Of a DNA stretch of 64,000 bases, positions 19,458 to 28,886 are shown one piece after another (the stretch's first letter is position 1; every line of letters begins with the position of its first letter). This DNA is from Mesorhizobium loti (lineage in GTDB: Bacteria > Pseudomonadota > Alphaproteobacteria > Rhizobiales > Rhizobiaceae), in NCBI RefSeq assembly GCF_001510895.1, contig NZ_LPWA01000110.1, positions 35,210-99,209 on the forward strand. Direction: 5' to 3'. A program made the position numbers and the translations under genes. The notes beneath the pieces were generated by a model. It was not told the origin of the DNA, did not search any database, and worked only from the letters and a program-made list of their open reading frames with translations.

Positions 19458-21038
19458 ATGACGACCGTCGGCGAAGCACTCATCACTCTGCTCGAGGCGC
19501 ATGGCGTCGATACCGTCTTCGGCATTCCTGGCGTGCACACGGTCGAGCTTTATCGCGGGCTGGCGCGCTCGAAGATCCGCCATGTCACGCCGCGCCACGA
19601 GCAGGGCGCCGGCTTCATGGCCGACGGCTATGCGCGCGTCAGCGGCCGGCCGGGCGTCGCCTTCGTCATCACCGGGCCGGGCCTGACCAACACCATCACC
19701 GCCATGGGCCAGGCGCGCGCCGATTCCGTGCCGATGCTGGTGATCTCCGGCGTCAATGCTACCGACACACTCGGCAAGGGGCTCGGCTTCCTGCACGAAC
19801 TGCCCGACCAACGCGGCATGATGGAGAAGGTGGCGCTGTTCTCTGAGCGCGTCACCGAGGCCGGGGAGTTGCCCGGTGCGCTCGCCCGTGCCTTCACCGT
19901 TTTCTCCTCGTCGCGTCCGGGCCCGGTCCATATCGAGATCCCGACCGACGTCATGGTGAAGCCTGCCGAAGGCATTGCGCCCGTTCTTAGCAACGCTGCG
20001 CCGCCCGCGCCGGCAAGCGCGGCGATCGCCGACGCTGTGAAGTTGATAAAGACGGCTCGCCGTCCACTGATCCTGGTCGGCGGCGGCGCCAAGAGGGCCG
20101 ATGCGGCGCTGACGCGCTTCGCCGAAGCATTGGGCGCGCCGGTCGTCGAGACTGCCAATGCGCGCGGCCTGCTGCATGGCCATCCGCTCTGCGTGCCGGC
20201 AAGCCCCAGCCTGAAGGCGGTGCGCGTATTGATGGCGGACGCCGATCTGGTGATCGCCGCCGGCACCGAGTTCGGCCCGACCGACTATGACGGCTATGGC
20301 GACGGCGGCTTCGTGCTGCCGCCGAATCTCATCCGCATCGACATCGGCGCCGACCAGCTCGCCCGTCGCCCGGTGACGGTCGGGATTCAAGCTGACTGTG
20401 CCGAGGCGCTTGGTGCGCTGCTGGCTGAACTGGGCTCCGCCCACGACGCCGCGAAAGACGGCGAAGCTCGCGCGGCAGCGGGGCGAGAGGCCGCATTGGC
20501 AGAGTTGAGGCCGGAGTATGTGGCGCAGGTACGTGCCGTGGAGGCGATCCGCGGTGCGCTGCCCGGTGCCATCATCGTCGGCGACTCGACGCAGCCGATC
20601 TATGCCGCCAATCTCTATTATGACCATGACCGTCCAGGCGGCTGGTTCAACGCGGCGACCGGTTTCGGCGCGCTGGGCTATGGCCCGCCGGCGGCGATCG
20701 GCGCCGCCCTTGCCATGCCCGAGGCGCCGGTCGTGTGTCTCACCGGCGATGGCGGCTTCCAGTTCACTTTGCCGGAGCTCGGTGCCGCGCTCGACGCCGG
20801 GGCTCCGGTGATCTTCGTCGTCTGGAACAATCGCGGCTATCGCGAGATCGAGACCTCGATGCTCGATGTCGGCGTCGAGCCGGTCGGCGTGTCGCCGGCG
20901 CCGCCGGATTTCTGCAAGCTGGCCGAGGCTTACGGTATAGAAGCCGAGCGGTTGACCGGCGTCGGCGGCCTCGCCGATGCCCTCAAGCGCGCGCGAGCGG
21001 CCGGCAAGCCGCGCCTCGTCGAAATCACGGTCGACTGA
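19458..21038 (+). CDS. thiamine-diphosphate enzyme, 5-guanidino-2-oxopentanoate decarboxylase (AruI)-like
   Basis: A 526-residue ThDP-dependent decarboxylase of the acetolactate synthase superfamily. The activating Glu lies in PRHEQGAGFMADGYAR, and the ThDP/Mg motif is GDGGFQFTLPELGAALDAGAPVIFVVWNN (start and end of the GDG...NN signature). The N-terminal FGIPGVHTVELYRGLARS resembles AruI more than IlvB. AruI decarboxylates 5-guanidino-2-oxopentanoate in the arginine transaminase pathway, giving 4-guanidinobutanal. Context (polar amino acid transporter, DDAH-like enzyme) supports this, but oxalyl-CoA decarboxylase or generic acetolactate-synthase-like roles are not excluded. The matching transaminase is not in the window. 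Confidence 0.82.
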   Translation: MTTVGEALITLLEAHGVDTVFGIPGVHTVELYRGLARSKIRHVTPRHEQGAGFMADGYARVSGRPGVAFVITGPGLTNTITAMGQARADSVPMLVISGVNATDTLGKGLGFLHELPDQRGMMEKVALFSERVTEAGELPGALARAFTVFSSSRPGPVHIEIPTDVMVKPAEGIAPVLSNAAPPAPASAAIADAVKLIKTARRPLILVGGGAKRADAALTRFAEALGAPVVETANARGLLHGHPLCVPASPSLKAVRVLMADADLVIAAGTEFGPTDYDGYGDGGFVLPPNLIRIDIGADQLARRPVTVGIQADCAEALGALLAELGSAHDAAKDGEARAAAGREAALAELRPEYVAQVRAVEAIRGALPGAIIVGDSTQPIYAANLYYDHDRPGGWFNAATGFGALGYGPPAAIGAALAMPEAPVVCLTGDGGFQFTLPELGAALDAGAPVIFVVWNNRGYREIETSMLDVGVEPVGVSPAPPDFCKLAEAYGIEAERLTGVGGLADALKRARAAGKPRLVEITVD

Positions 21039-21222
21039 AGGCCTTGGCGCTTGCGAGTGAAGGCTTCGGCGCCCGCGAGCATTTGCCCGCCGCGGCAGCC
21101 TGACGCATGCAAAGACGCTGCGCCTGCCATGTCGATATTTCAATTGAGTGACAGCGCGAAAGGCGCGACGTTCCACACTGGGGCGGCATAACCATAAGAA
21201 AAGTGACAGGAGCGGTCGAAAT

Positions 21223-21930
21223 ATGACGGAAACGCTTAACGGCAGGCATGTCGTGGTGACGGGCGGCACTGGGGCGCTCGGCGGCGCGGTTGTCGGCAGG
21301 TTGCTGGAGCAGGGCGCGATCTGCCACGTGCCCAACGCCCATGCCGCTGCCCCCCCGAATTTCCCTTACGCCGCGCATGCAAGCGTTCATCTGGCGCACA
21401 ATGTCGACCTGTCGGACTCCACCAAGGTCGAGGCCTTCTACCATCAGCTGCCCGAGCTTTGGGCCTCGGTCCACCTCGCCGGCGGCTTCACCATGGCTCC
21501 GGTGGAAAAGATCGAGTCGGCCTCCTTTGCCGAGATGATGGACACCAACGCCCGCACCGCCTTCCTGTGCAGCCGAGCCGCGGTGCGCTCGATGCTGACG
21601 TCGGGCACCGCGGGGCGCATCGTCAATGTCACGGCGCGCGCCGGCCTTGATCCCAGGCGCGGGGCCGGAATGGTCGCCTATGCTGCCAGCAAGGCGGCCG
21701 TCGCCGCTATGACGCAGGCAATGGCCGAGGAGCTGAAGCACAAGGGCATCCTGGTCAACGCCGTGGCGCCCTCGACGCTCGACACGCCGGCCAACCGCGC
21801 CGACATGCCGGACGCCGATTTCACCAAATGGGTCAGCCTCGAAGCCGCCGCCGAAGCGATCGCCTATCTCGCCTCGCCCGCCAACCAGGCGATGAGTGGC
21901 ACGCTGGTGCCGCTCTACGGCCGGGCCTGA
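21223..21930 (+). CDS. short-chain dehydrogenase/reductase
   Basis: A 235-residue classical SDR. The cofactor motif is TGGTGALGGAVV, LAGG replaces the usual NAG, and the catalytic segment is VNVTARAG then YAASK (Tyr-x3-Lys). Start ATG 21223 (MTETLNG) has GGAG 10 bases upstream; residues before it are not family-like. It lies 184 bases after the AruI-like gene on the same strand and ends at a strong terminator, so it could be the last gene of that unit. Substrate unknown. Confidence 0.88.
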   Translation: MTETLNGRHVVVTGGTGALGGAVVGRLLEQGAICHVPNAHAAAPPNFPYAAHASVHLAHNVDLSDSTKVEAFYHQLPELWASVHLAGGFTMAPVEKIESASFAEMMDTNARTAFLCSRAAVRSMLTSGTAGRIVNVTARAGLDPRRGAGMVAYAASKAAVAAMTQAMAEELKHKGILVNAVAPSTLDTPANRADMPDADFTKWVSLEAAAEAIAYLASPANQAMSGTLVPLYGRA

Positions 21931-21952
21931 AACTTCAACTCGTTGGACAAAG

Positions 21953-21985
21953 AAAAACCCCGCCGGAGCGATCCGGCGGGGTTTT
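21953..21985. terminator. intrinsic terminator
   Basis: Stem AACCCCGCCGGA / TCCGGCGGGGTT with loop GCGA, A-run before and TTTT after. It closes the plus-strand SDR gene and could also serve the convergent rpsA. Confidence 0.85.
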
Positions 21986-22010
21986 GTTTGGCCTGGTGAA
22001 GAAGAGGCTT

Positions 22011-22056
22011 ACGCAATTCCGGACGGAAAACCGCTACGCACTTTTCCTGGAATTGC
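22011..22056. repeat. palindromic element, inverted copy, abutting rpsA stop
   Basis: Reverse-complement copy of the 46-bp element of 11137. Read on the minus strand it follows AAC-TAG-AGCAATTCC, so the rpsA stop codon is again the TAG at the element's edge. Confidence 0.88.
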
Positions 22057-22057
22057 T

Positions 22058-23755
22058 CTAGTTGCCCTGCTTCTTCAGCGCCGCGCCCAGGATGTCACCC
22101 AGCGAGGCGCCGGAGTCGGTCGAGCCGTACTGGGCGACCGCTTCCTTCTCCTCGGCGATTTCCAGCGCCTTGATCGAGACCTGCAGCTTGCGGGTCTTCT
22201 TGTCGAAGGCGATGACGCGGGCGTCGACCTTCTGGCCGACGGTGAAGCGCTCGGGGCGCTGCTCGTCGCGGTCGCGGGAAAGGTCCGAACGCTTGATGAA
22301 GGTCTCGAGGCCGCTGTCGACCAGCCGCACTTCCAGACCGCCATCCTTGACCGCGATGACCTCGCAGGTGACGACGGCGTTCTTGCGCAGCTCGCCGCTG
22401 GTGGCCGCTTCACCGACGGTGTCGCGAGCCAGCTGCTTGATGCCGAGCGAGATGCGCTCCTTCTCGATGTCGACGTCGAGCACCTGCGCCTTGACCATGT
22501 CGCCGCGATTGTACTCTTCGATCACCTGCTCGCCCGGACGGGTCCAGTCGAGGTCGGAGAGGTGAACCATGCCGTCCACGTCGCCTTCCAGGCCGATGAA
22601 CAGGCCGAACTCGGTCTTGTTCTTGACCTCGCCCTCGACCTGGCTGCCGACCGGATGGTTGCGCGCGAAGGCTTCCCACGGGTTCTCCAGCGTCTGCTTG
22701 AGACCGAGCGAGATGCGGCGCTTGGCCGGATCGACCTCGAGCACGACCACGTCGACTTCCTGCGTCGTCGACAGGATCTTGCCGGGGTGCACGTTCTTCT
22801 TCGTCCACGACATTTCCGAAACGTGGATGAGGCCCTCGATGCCCGGCTCCAGCTCGACGAACGCGCCGTAGTCGGTGATGTTGGTGACGGTGCCCTTGAT
22901 CTTCTTGCCGATCGGGAACTTGGTGCCGATGTCCGACCACGGATCCGACTCGAGCTGCTTCATGCCGAGCGAGATGCGGTGGGTTTCCTGGTTGATGCGG
23001 ATGATCTGCACCTTGACCGTCTGGCCGATGTTGAGGATCTCGGTCGGATGGTTGACGCGGCGCCATGCCATGTCGGTGACGTGCAGCAGGCCGTCGATGC
23101 CGCCGAGGTCGACGAACGCACCGTAATCGGTGATGTTCTTGACCACGCCTTCGACCACCTGGCCCTCTTCGAGGTTCTGCACAATCTCCGAACGCTGTTC
23201 GGCGCGGCTCTCCTCGAGCACGGTGCGGCGCGACACCACGATGTTGCCGCGGCGGCGATCCATCTTGAGGATCTCGAAGGGCTGCGGGTTGTGCATCAGC
23301 GGCGAGACGTCGCGGATCGGACGGATGTCGACCTGGCTGCGCGGCAGGAACGCCACGGCGCCGTCGAGGTCGACGGTAAAGCCGCCCTTGACCTGGTTGA
23401 AGATGACGCCTTCGACGCGCTCACCCTTGGTGAACTTCTCCTCGAGGCGCACCCAGCTCTCCTCGCGGCGAGCCTTCTCGCGCGACAGCATGGCTTCGCC
23501 AAGCGCGTTCTCGATGCGCTCGACATAGACTTCGACGGTGTCGCCGACCTTGAGCGAGGAGTCCTTGCCCTTGGCGCCGAATTCCTTCAGCGGCACGCGG
23601 CCTTCGACCTTGAGGCCGACATCGATGATGGCCATGTCCTTTTCGATCGCGGTGATCGTGCCCCGGACAACCTGGCCCTCGCCGGAATGGCCGGCGGTGA
23701 ATGATTCTTCGAGCATGCTCGCGAAATCATCGCGAGTGGGATTTGCAGCTGACAT
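22058..23755 (-). CDS. rpsA: 30S ribosomal protein S1
   Basis: A 565-residue protein with six S1 RNA-binding repeats (for example GGFTVDLDGAVAFLPRSQVD; DYGAFVDLGGIDGLLHVTDMAW; DYGAFVELEPGIEGLIHVSEMSW; EFGLFIGLEGDVDGMVHLSDLDW). S1 helps the 30S subunit load structured or weakly spaced mRNAs. Start ATG 23755 has AGGAG upstream. The order rpsA-cmk-aroA on one strand is conserved in alphaproteobacteria. The C-terminus (GDILGAALKKQGN) is intact despite the repeat at its stop. Confidence 0.97.
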   Translation of the reverse strand: MSAANPTRDDFASMLEESFTAGHSGEGQVVRGTITAIEKDMAIIDVGLKVEGRVPLKEFGAKGKDSSLKVGDTVEVYVERIENALGEAMLSREKARREESWVRLEEKFTKGERVEGVIFNQVKGGFTVDLDGAVAFLPRSQVDIRPIRDVSPLMHNPQPFEILKMDRRRGNIVVSRRTVLEESRAEQRSEIVQNLEEGQVVEGVVKNITDYGAFVDLGGIDGLLHVTDMAWRRVNHPTEILNIGQTVKVQIIRINQETHRISLGMKQLESDPWSDIGTKFPIGKKIKGTVTNITDYGAFVELEPGIEGLIHVSEMSWTKKNVHPGKILSTTQEVDVVVLEVDPAKRRISLGLKQTLENPWEAFARNHPVGSQVEGEVKNKTEFGLFIGLEGDVDGMVHLSDLDWTRPGEQVIEEYNRGDMVKAQVLDVDIEKERISLGIKQLARDTVGEAATSGELRKNAVVTCEVIAVKDGGLEVRLVDSGLETFIKRSDLSRDRDEQRPERFTVGQKVDARVIAFDKKTRKLQVSIKALEIAEEKEAVAQYGSTDSGASLGDILGAALKKQGN

Positions 23756-23959
23756 TGTTTCTCCTGGAGTGCTCCGCATCGGGGCGGAGCGGGCGCCGTG
23801 GGTTAGCGTTGCGTGAGCCTGCCGGCGTTCCGGGCTGAAGAGCCCTTGGCCGCTCTGGGCGGCAAGTCCGGCGCATGAAGAATGCTGGCAGGCTGGTTCG
23901 TGCCCGATATGGGTATTTTTCCCGCGCTCGGCAATCGCAAGCGTGAGAGAAACCCTTAA

Positions 23960-24610
23960 TCAGGCCTTGCTTCTCTTGGCCAGGACGTCGTCAACGATCG
24001 TCATCGCCGCCAGAAACGCGGCTTCTATAGCCATTTCGCTGGTATCAAGCAAGTGCGCGTCTCCCGCCGGCTTGAGCGGCGAGTCGGCGCGGCCCATGTC
24101 GCGCTCGTCGCGGCGCTCGATATCGGCGAGGATGGTGGCGAAATCGGCGCTGCCGCCCATGCTCTCGATCTCGGCCAGCCGGCGCTGCGCCCGCACCGCG
24201 GCACTCGCCGTCACATAGAGCTTGATGTCGGCATCCGGGCACACGACCGTGCCGATGTCGCGGCCGTCGAGCACCGCACCCGGCGGCGCCTTGGCGAAGT
24301 CGCGCTGCTTTTCGACCAGGATGCGCCGGACGGTGGGAATGACGGCGACCTTGGAAGCCGCTTCGCCAACGGCATGCGCCGAAAGCACTGTCCGATCGAG
24401 GTTCGAGAGGTCGACCTGCCGCGCCGCGGTCTCGGCCGCCGAGACATTGTCGAGCGGCAGGCCGAGCTCGAGCAACTTGTGGGCCACGGCGCGATAGGTG
24501 AGGCCGGTGTCGAGCAGGTTCAGCCGGTAATGATCGGCGAGCCTGCGAGCGAGGGTGCCTTTGCCCGCGCCGGCGGGGCCGTCGATGGCGATGGTGAAGG
24601 TGGTGCTCAT
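23960..24610 (-). CDS. cmk: cytidylate kinase
   Basis: A 216-residue (d)CMP kinase, phosphorylating CMP and dCMP with ATP. The P-loop is IAIDGPAGAGKGTLARRLA, and NMP-binding residues lie in LDTGLTYRAVA and LDGRDIGTVVCPDADIKLYVTA, followed by the lid segment RDERDMGRADSPLKPAGDAHLLDTS. ATG 24610 gives the usual family N-terminus (MSTTFTIAIDG). It lies between rpsA and aroA on the same strand. Confidence 0.96.
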   Translation of the reverse strand: MSTTFTIAIDGPAGAGKGTLARRLADHYRLNLLDTGLTYRAVAHKLLELGLPLDNVSAAETAARQVDLSNLDRTVLSAHAVGEAASKVAVIPTVRRILVEKQRDFAKAPPGAVLDGRDIGTVVCPDADIKLYVTASAAVRAQRRLAEIESMGGSADFATILADIERRDERDMGRADSPLKPAGDAHLLDTSEMAIEAAFLAAMTIVDDVLAKRSKA

Positions 24611-24666
24611 GAGCGGACCAATGCGATCGAAGGGTGCAATGAACACGACAAGCGCCGCGATCCTTC

Positions 24667-24822
24667 GCGCCCCTCTGTCTGCCGGACACTCCCCACAAGG
24701 GGGCAGATTGGGCGGCTTCGGCGCGCCGCTCAATCCTGCAACGTTGACGATTGGCGAAAGCCGCGATGACGACCGATCTCCCCCCAAGTGGGGGAGATGT
24801 CCGGCAGGACAGAGGGGGGCGC
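24667..24822. repeat. large inverted repeat between cmk and aroA
   Basis: The left arm begins GCGCCCCTCTGTCTGCCGGA (24667) and runs to the GGGGG near 24703. The right arm (24779-24822) carries its near reverse complement ending CCGGCAGGACAGAGGGGGGCGC. The ~75-base middle has no gene. This arrangement of CTCCCC/GGGGAG words is typical of rhizobial intergenic repeats, and it could form a long hairpin within the aroA-cmk transcript. Confidence 0.7.
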
Positions 24823-24869
24823 TGTCCCGCCTTCGTTTCAGTTTGGCAGCTAGCGTTTGCCATCGCCAG

Positions 24870-26228
24870 TCACTCGATCTCCGCGCCCAGCCCCTTCATC
24901 AGCCCCATGAATTCCGGAAAGCTCGTCGCGATCATATTGGCGTCGTCGATCGTCACCGGCTTCTCCGTCGCCAGCCCCATGATCAGGAAGCTCATGGCGA
25001 TGCGGTGGTCGAGATGCGTCTTCACCGCCGTGTCCGGGCCGTTGGGGTGAGCACCCAGACCTTTGCCGCCGGGCCTGCCGCGCACGGCAAGCGAGGCTTC
25101 GCCCTCGGTGCAGTCGACGCCGTTGAGCTTGAGCCCGTTGGCCACCGCCGCCAGCCGGTCGGATTCCTTCACGCGCAACTCTTCCAGCCCCTGCATCAGC
25201 GTCTCGCCTTCGGCGAAGCTCGCGGCGACTGCCAGCACCGGATATTCGTCGATCATCGAGGGCGCGCGTTCCGGCGGCACCGTAACACCTTTCAGTTCGG
25301 AATACCGCACGCGCAGGTCGGCAACGTCCTCGCCGCCCGCACTGCGCGGGTTCAGGATGTCGATCTTGCCGCCCATTTCCTGCAGCGTCAGCAAGAGCCC
25401 CGTGCGGGTCGGGTTCATCAGCACGTTCTCGATCGTGATGTCCGAGCCCGGCACGATCAGCGCCGCCACCAGCGGGAAACCCGCCGAGGACGGATCGCCC
25501 GGAACCGCGATGGTCTGTCCGGTGAGCTTGCCCTGGCCTTCGATGAAGATGTGGCGCACGCCGCGCTCGTCGGTTTCGACGGTCAGGTTCGCGCCGAAGC
25601 CTTTCAGCATCTTTTCGGTGTGGTCGCGCGTCATCACCGGCTCGATGACTGTGGTGATGCCCGGCGTGTTGAGCCCGGCGAGCAGAACCGCCGACTTCAC
25701 CTGGGCCGAGGCCATCGGCACGCGATAGGTGATGGGCGCGGCGTGTTTCGGGCCGCGCAGCGTGATCGGCATGCGGTCGCCGGGTGCCGCCTTCAGCACC
25801 TGCACGCCCATCTGGCGCAGCGGCTCCAGCACCCGGCCCATCGGCCGGCCGGAGAGCGAGGCGTCGCCGATGAAGGTCGTTTCCATGTCATAGGTGCCGA
25901 CGAGACCCATGGTGAGCCGCGAGCCAGTGCCGGCATTGCCAAAATCGAGCGGGCCTTCGGGCTTGAGCAGCGCGCCGTTGCCGGTGCCGCGGATCACCCA
26001 TTCAGCGCCCTTCTTCTCGACATGCGCGCCCATCGCCTTCATGGCCGCACCCGTGCGCATGACGTCCTCGCCTTCGAGAAGGCCGGTGATGCGCGTCTCG
26101 CCGGAAGCAAGGCCGCCGAACATGAAGGAGCGGTGCGAGATCGACTTGTCGCCCGGCACCCGCGCCGTGCCGGCTAGCGCTGGGGATTTGCGGGCCGTGG
26201 CCGGTTTCGGGGCGGCGGAATGAGACAT
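24870..26228 (-). CDS. aroA: 3-phosphoshikimate 1-carboxyvinyltransferase (class II EPSP synthase)
   Basis: A 452-residue EPSP synthase joining shikimate 3-phosphate and PEP in chorismate synthesis. From memory it aligns along its length with the CP4 class II enzyme of Agrobacterium: PGDKSISHRSFMFGGLASGE, RPMGRVLEPLRQMGVQV, MASAQVKSAVLLAGLNTPG, MIDEYPVLAVAASFAEG, and the LEELRVKESDRLAAVANGL site. At the position of CP4 Ala100 this protein has Gly (DFGNAGTGSR, Gly100). ATG 26228 (MSHSAAPKP) is preferred, with GGAAG upstream; a Met four codons earlier is less likely. Confidence 0.96.
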   Translation of the reverse strand: MSHSAAPKPATARKSPALAGTARVPGDKSISHRSFMFGGLASGETRITGLLEGEDVMRTGAAMKAMGAHVEKKGAEWVIRGTGNGALLKPEGPLDFGNAGTGSRLTMGLVGTYDMETTFIGDASLSGRPMGRVLEPLRQMGVQVLKAAPGDRMPITLRGPKHAAPITYRVPMASAQVKSAVLLAGLNTPGITTVIEPVMTRDHTEKMLKGFGANLTVETDERGVRHIFIEGQGKLTGQTIAVPGDPSSAGFPLVAALIVPGSDITIENVLMNPTRTGLLLTLQEMGGKIDILNPRSAGGEDVADLRVRYSELKGVTVPPERAPSMIDEYPVLAVAASFAEGETLMQGLEELRVKESDRLAAVANGLKLNGVDCTEGEASLAVRGRPGGKGLGAHPNGPDTAVKTHLDHRIAMSFLIMGLATEKPVTIDDANMIATSFPEFMGLMKGLGAEIE

Positions 26229-26423
26229 TTTGTCTTCCAAATGAAATGCCGGCCGGGCCGGCTCAGTTCGTCATGTTGCGGCGGTCTCGTATCACGGCGC
26301 GCGGCAATGGTCATCCCCTTGGCAAGAGCCTTCGAAAAGCAGGTTTTCAGGACATGTCTTTTGGCTTTGACAGCGCGGAAAACTGCGGTTAAGGGGACCA
26401 TTCTTTTTTTGACGAGGCTTGCC

Positions 26424-26822
26424 GTGGCAAAACCTGAACTTGGCACAAAGCGTGTCGACCCCGAAACGGGTCGGAAATTCTACGACCTGAACAAAGACCC
26501 GATCGTCTCGCCCTATACCGGCAAGAGCTATCCGCGCTCCTATTTCGACGAAGGCAAGATTTCCGCCATCGAGGAAGACGAGGAGGTCGCCGAGAAGGAA
26601 GTGGACGGCGACGAGGAGGAAGGCGCTGAGGTCGTCTCGCTCGAAGAGGCCGATGACGAGGCCAAGGGCGGCGGCGACGATCTGCCCGATCTCGGCGAGG
26701 ATGAGGATGAAGATGTCGATCTCGGCGACGATGACGACGACACCTTCCTCGCCGATGAAGAAGAAGAGGACGACGACGTCTCCGACATGATCGGCGTTGG
26801 CGACGACGAGGACGAGGTCTGA
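26424..26822 (+). CDS. TIGR02300/FYDLN acid domain protein
   Basis: A 132-residue protein with the short conserved N-terminus AKPELGTKRVDPETGRKFYDLNKDPIVSPYTG, followed by a long Asp/Glu-rich tail from about residue 50 (for example DEDEDVDLGDDDDDTF). This is the FYDLN_acid family of alphaproteobacteria, whose function is unknown. GTG 26424 is taken as start because it directly precedes the conserved motif and has GAGG upstream. It is divergent from aroA, as usual, with a ~195-base shared promoter region. Confidence 0.92.
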   Translation: MAKPELGTKRVDPETGRKFYDLNKDPIVSPYTGKSYPRSYFDEGKISAIEEDEEVAEKEVDGDEEEGAEVVSLEEADDEAKGGGDDLPDLGEDEDEDVDLGDDDDDTFLADEEEEDDDVSDMIGVGDDEDEV

Positions 26823-26986
26823 TTGGATCGTTTGCCGGCCATTTTGGCCTGTGACGAAAAAGCGGCTTTTGAAGGCTTGATCTTGACCGAAGGCGGCGCT
26901 AGAAGCCGCCAGCACTAAACGACGGCGCGGTTCCCAACCGCGCCGGATCTCTTCGCCGGAAACGGCGCCGGCTGGCTGCCGGGAGT

Positions 26987-27062
<76 letters not shown>

Positions 27063-27162
27063 GTCACTCTCTAGGGTGTTGATTTCCCTAAAGAACCTTT
27101 GATTTCAACGGCATGCGCAGGCAATGTGGTCCACATAGGTGGTCCACAACGCAGGAAATTCC

Positions 27163-28846
27163 GTGCCTCGGCGAGCGTCACATCTCCAGCTTCGCGGTAA
27201 TGTCTACTGGCTTCGGTTGCGTGTCCCCGATGCCCTACGACCATACGTGGGGAAGGTGGAAATCAAAAAATCGCTTAAGACCTCGGACTATCGAGAGGCA
27301 CAGCTACGCGGCCGTATCGAGCGCGTGAAGATCGACGCAGAGTGGGAAACTCTTCGCCGGCAGCTTTCCCCGGCGGTCGTATCCGAATTGTCCGAGCGTG
27401 AGGCGTGGCAGCTAGCAGCCCGTTGGTTCGTGGACTTCGAGAAACGCAACGCCGAAAAGTCAGATCGATGGACTTCGCTCGAAGATGCAGAGCGAGAACT
27501 CGCCGCGCTATCGACCCCCGAAAACATCGCTACGGCGTCCTATCAGGAAGCCGAGCATATGCTGGCGAAGGACGGTCTCAGATTGGTTCCCGGATCGCAT
27601 AGCTGGACGCGTCTCAACGGCTTCATAAGGGACGGGTTGATTGAAGCGGCCCGGCGAGACATCGCGCGTAGCTTTCCTTTGGTGGCGCTCCCGACCGACC
27701 CGCAATTTGCAGGGTTGACCGCCTCAACTAAATTGCAACCTGTTGCAAAAATCACGGTCAAGAAGCTGATTGCCCACGTCCGTTCGGATACGACGCGCAG
27801 TCCGATGAGCAAAAAGACGACGCTCAAGCGAACGGCGCAATGGCAGGCGATAACCGAGTTCTTTGGCGCTGACACAGACGTCGCTCAAATCGGCCGGCCG
27901 CGTATTCGGGAGTTCATCGACCTTCTGCAAAAGCTGCCAAGCAATGCGACCAAGCACTTTCCCGACGCGACCATCTTCGAAGCCGTGCAACTGGCGGCCG
28001 ACAAGAAGCTGCCTGTTTTGGCTACTGAGACGGCAAACGACTATCTGCGCACATTGGGGTCGCTTTTCCGCGCTGCCGTTCGCGAAGAATGGCTGACCAA
28101 AGACCCTTCGGACGGGCTGCTTATTCAGGCGAAGACGAAAGTCGCGGCAAAGGACAAGCGGTTGCCGTTCTCGTATGACGATCTCAAAGCAATCTTCTCC
28201 GCGCCGCTCTACACGGGCTGCAAGGACGATGAAGCGGGTTATAACGTCGAAGGTACTAAGATCGTTCGGAGGGGCCGTTTCTGGGCACCGCTGATGGCTC
28301 TCTATACGGGGATGCGGCTCAACGAAGTGCCAATTGACGCTCGATGATTTTGAAGTCCAAGACGGCACGGACATCATTCTGATCCGGGGGTCGGACGACG
28401 GTGAAACCAAACGCGTTAAGACCGCCGCCGGCCATCGGTTCGTTCCTGTACATCCCGAACTGAAGCGGATAGGCCTGCTCACATTCGTGACGGACCAAAG
28501 AGCAAAACATCCCGCAGACGCCGCTCTGTTTCCGGAACTGCCTGCCGGCACAACAGGCTATCGTTCCGATCCTTTCTCCAAGTTCTTCGCTCGGTTCCTT
28601 GATAAGGTCGGCATCACCGACCAGAAGAAGGTCTTCCATTCGTTCCGGCACAATTACCGCGACGCCCTACGCGAGGCCGACATCTCCATTGAGAAGGTCC
28701 GAGCGTTAGGCGGCTGGACCACTGGAAACACAGAAGACGCTTACGGAAAAGGTCTAAGTGCAGGCACGCTTGCCGCCGCGATCAAGACGGTCGGATATCC
28801 CGGCTTGGACCTGTCGCATCTCTATTTGAGCAATGAAGCCAGTTGA
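27163..28846 (+). pseudogene. tyrosine recombinase (phage-type integrase), frame interrupted
   Basis: Site-specific recombinase probably responsible for insertion at the tRNA. GTG 27163 (MPRRASHLQLRGNVYWLRLRVP) is the likely start, with CAGGAA upstream. An arm/core-binding region leads to the first catalytic Arg in ALYTGMRLNEV (~28320). The frame then breaks near 28330 and resumes with LTLDDFEVQDG. The second part holds the remaining active site: HSFRHNYRDAL (HxxR) and LGGWTTGNTEDAYGKG (His/Trp position and Tyr). Restoring a TG dinucleotide gives NEVCQLTLDDF, the usual family wording. As read, the enzyme would be inactive, but an error in the sequence is possible. Confidence 0.88.
27733..27748. 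repeat. 16-bp palindrome copy a (TTGCAAC-CT-GTTGCAA)
   Basis: Perfect 7-bp arms around a central CT, inside the integrase coding region. It may be a chance match or the reference copy of the island motif found at 28864, 30994, 35270, 37062 and 43878. Confidence 0.5.
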
Positions 28847-28863
28847 TCGTAACAAGCGGATTT

Positions 28864-28879
28864 TTGAAACCGGTTGCAA
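28864..28879. repeat. 16-bp palindrome copy b, integrase/cargo junction
   Basis: TTGAAACCGGTTGCAA, one mismatch to perfect symmetry, 17 bases after the integrase stop and 7 before the next gene start. Confidence 0.55.
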
Positions 28880-28886
28880 AATCTCT

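Noticed and set aside
24667..24822. Insertion sequence remnant between cmk and aroA
   Set aside because: It has inverted repeats, but there is no transposase fragment and no target duplication. The arms match the style of dispersed rhizobial hairpin repeats.
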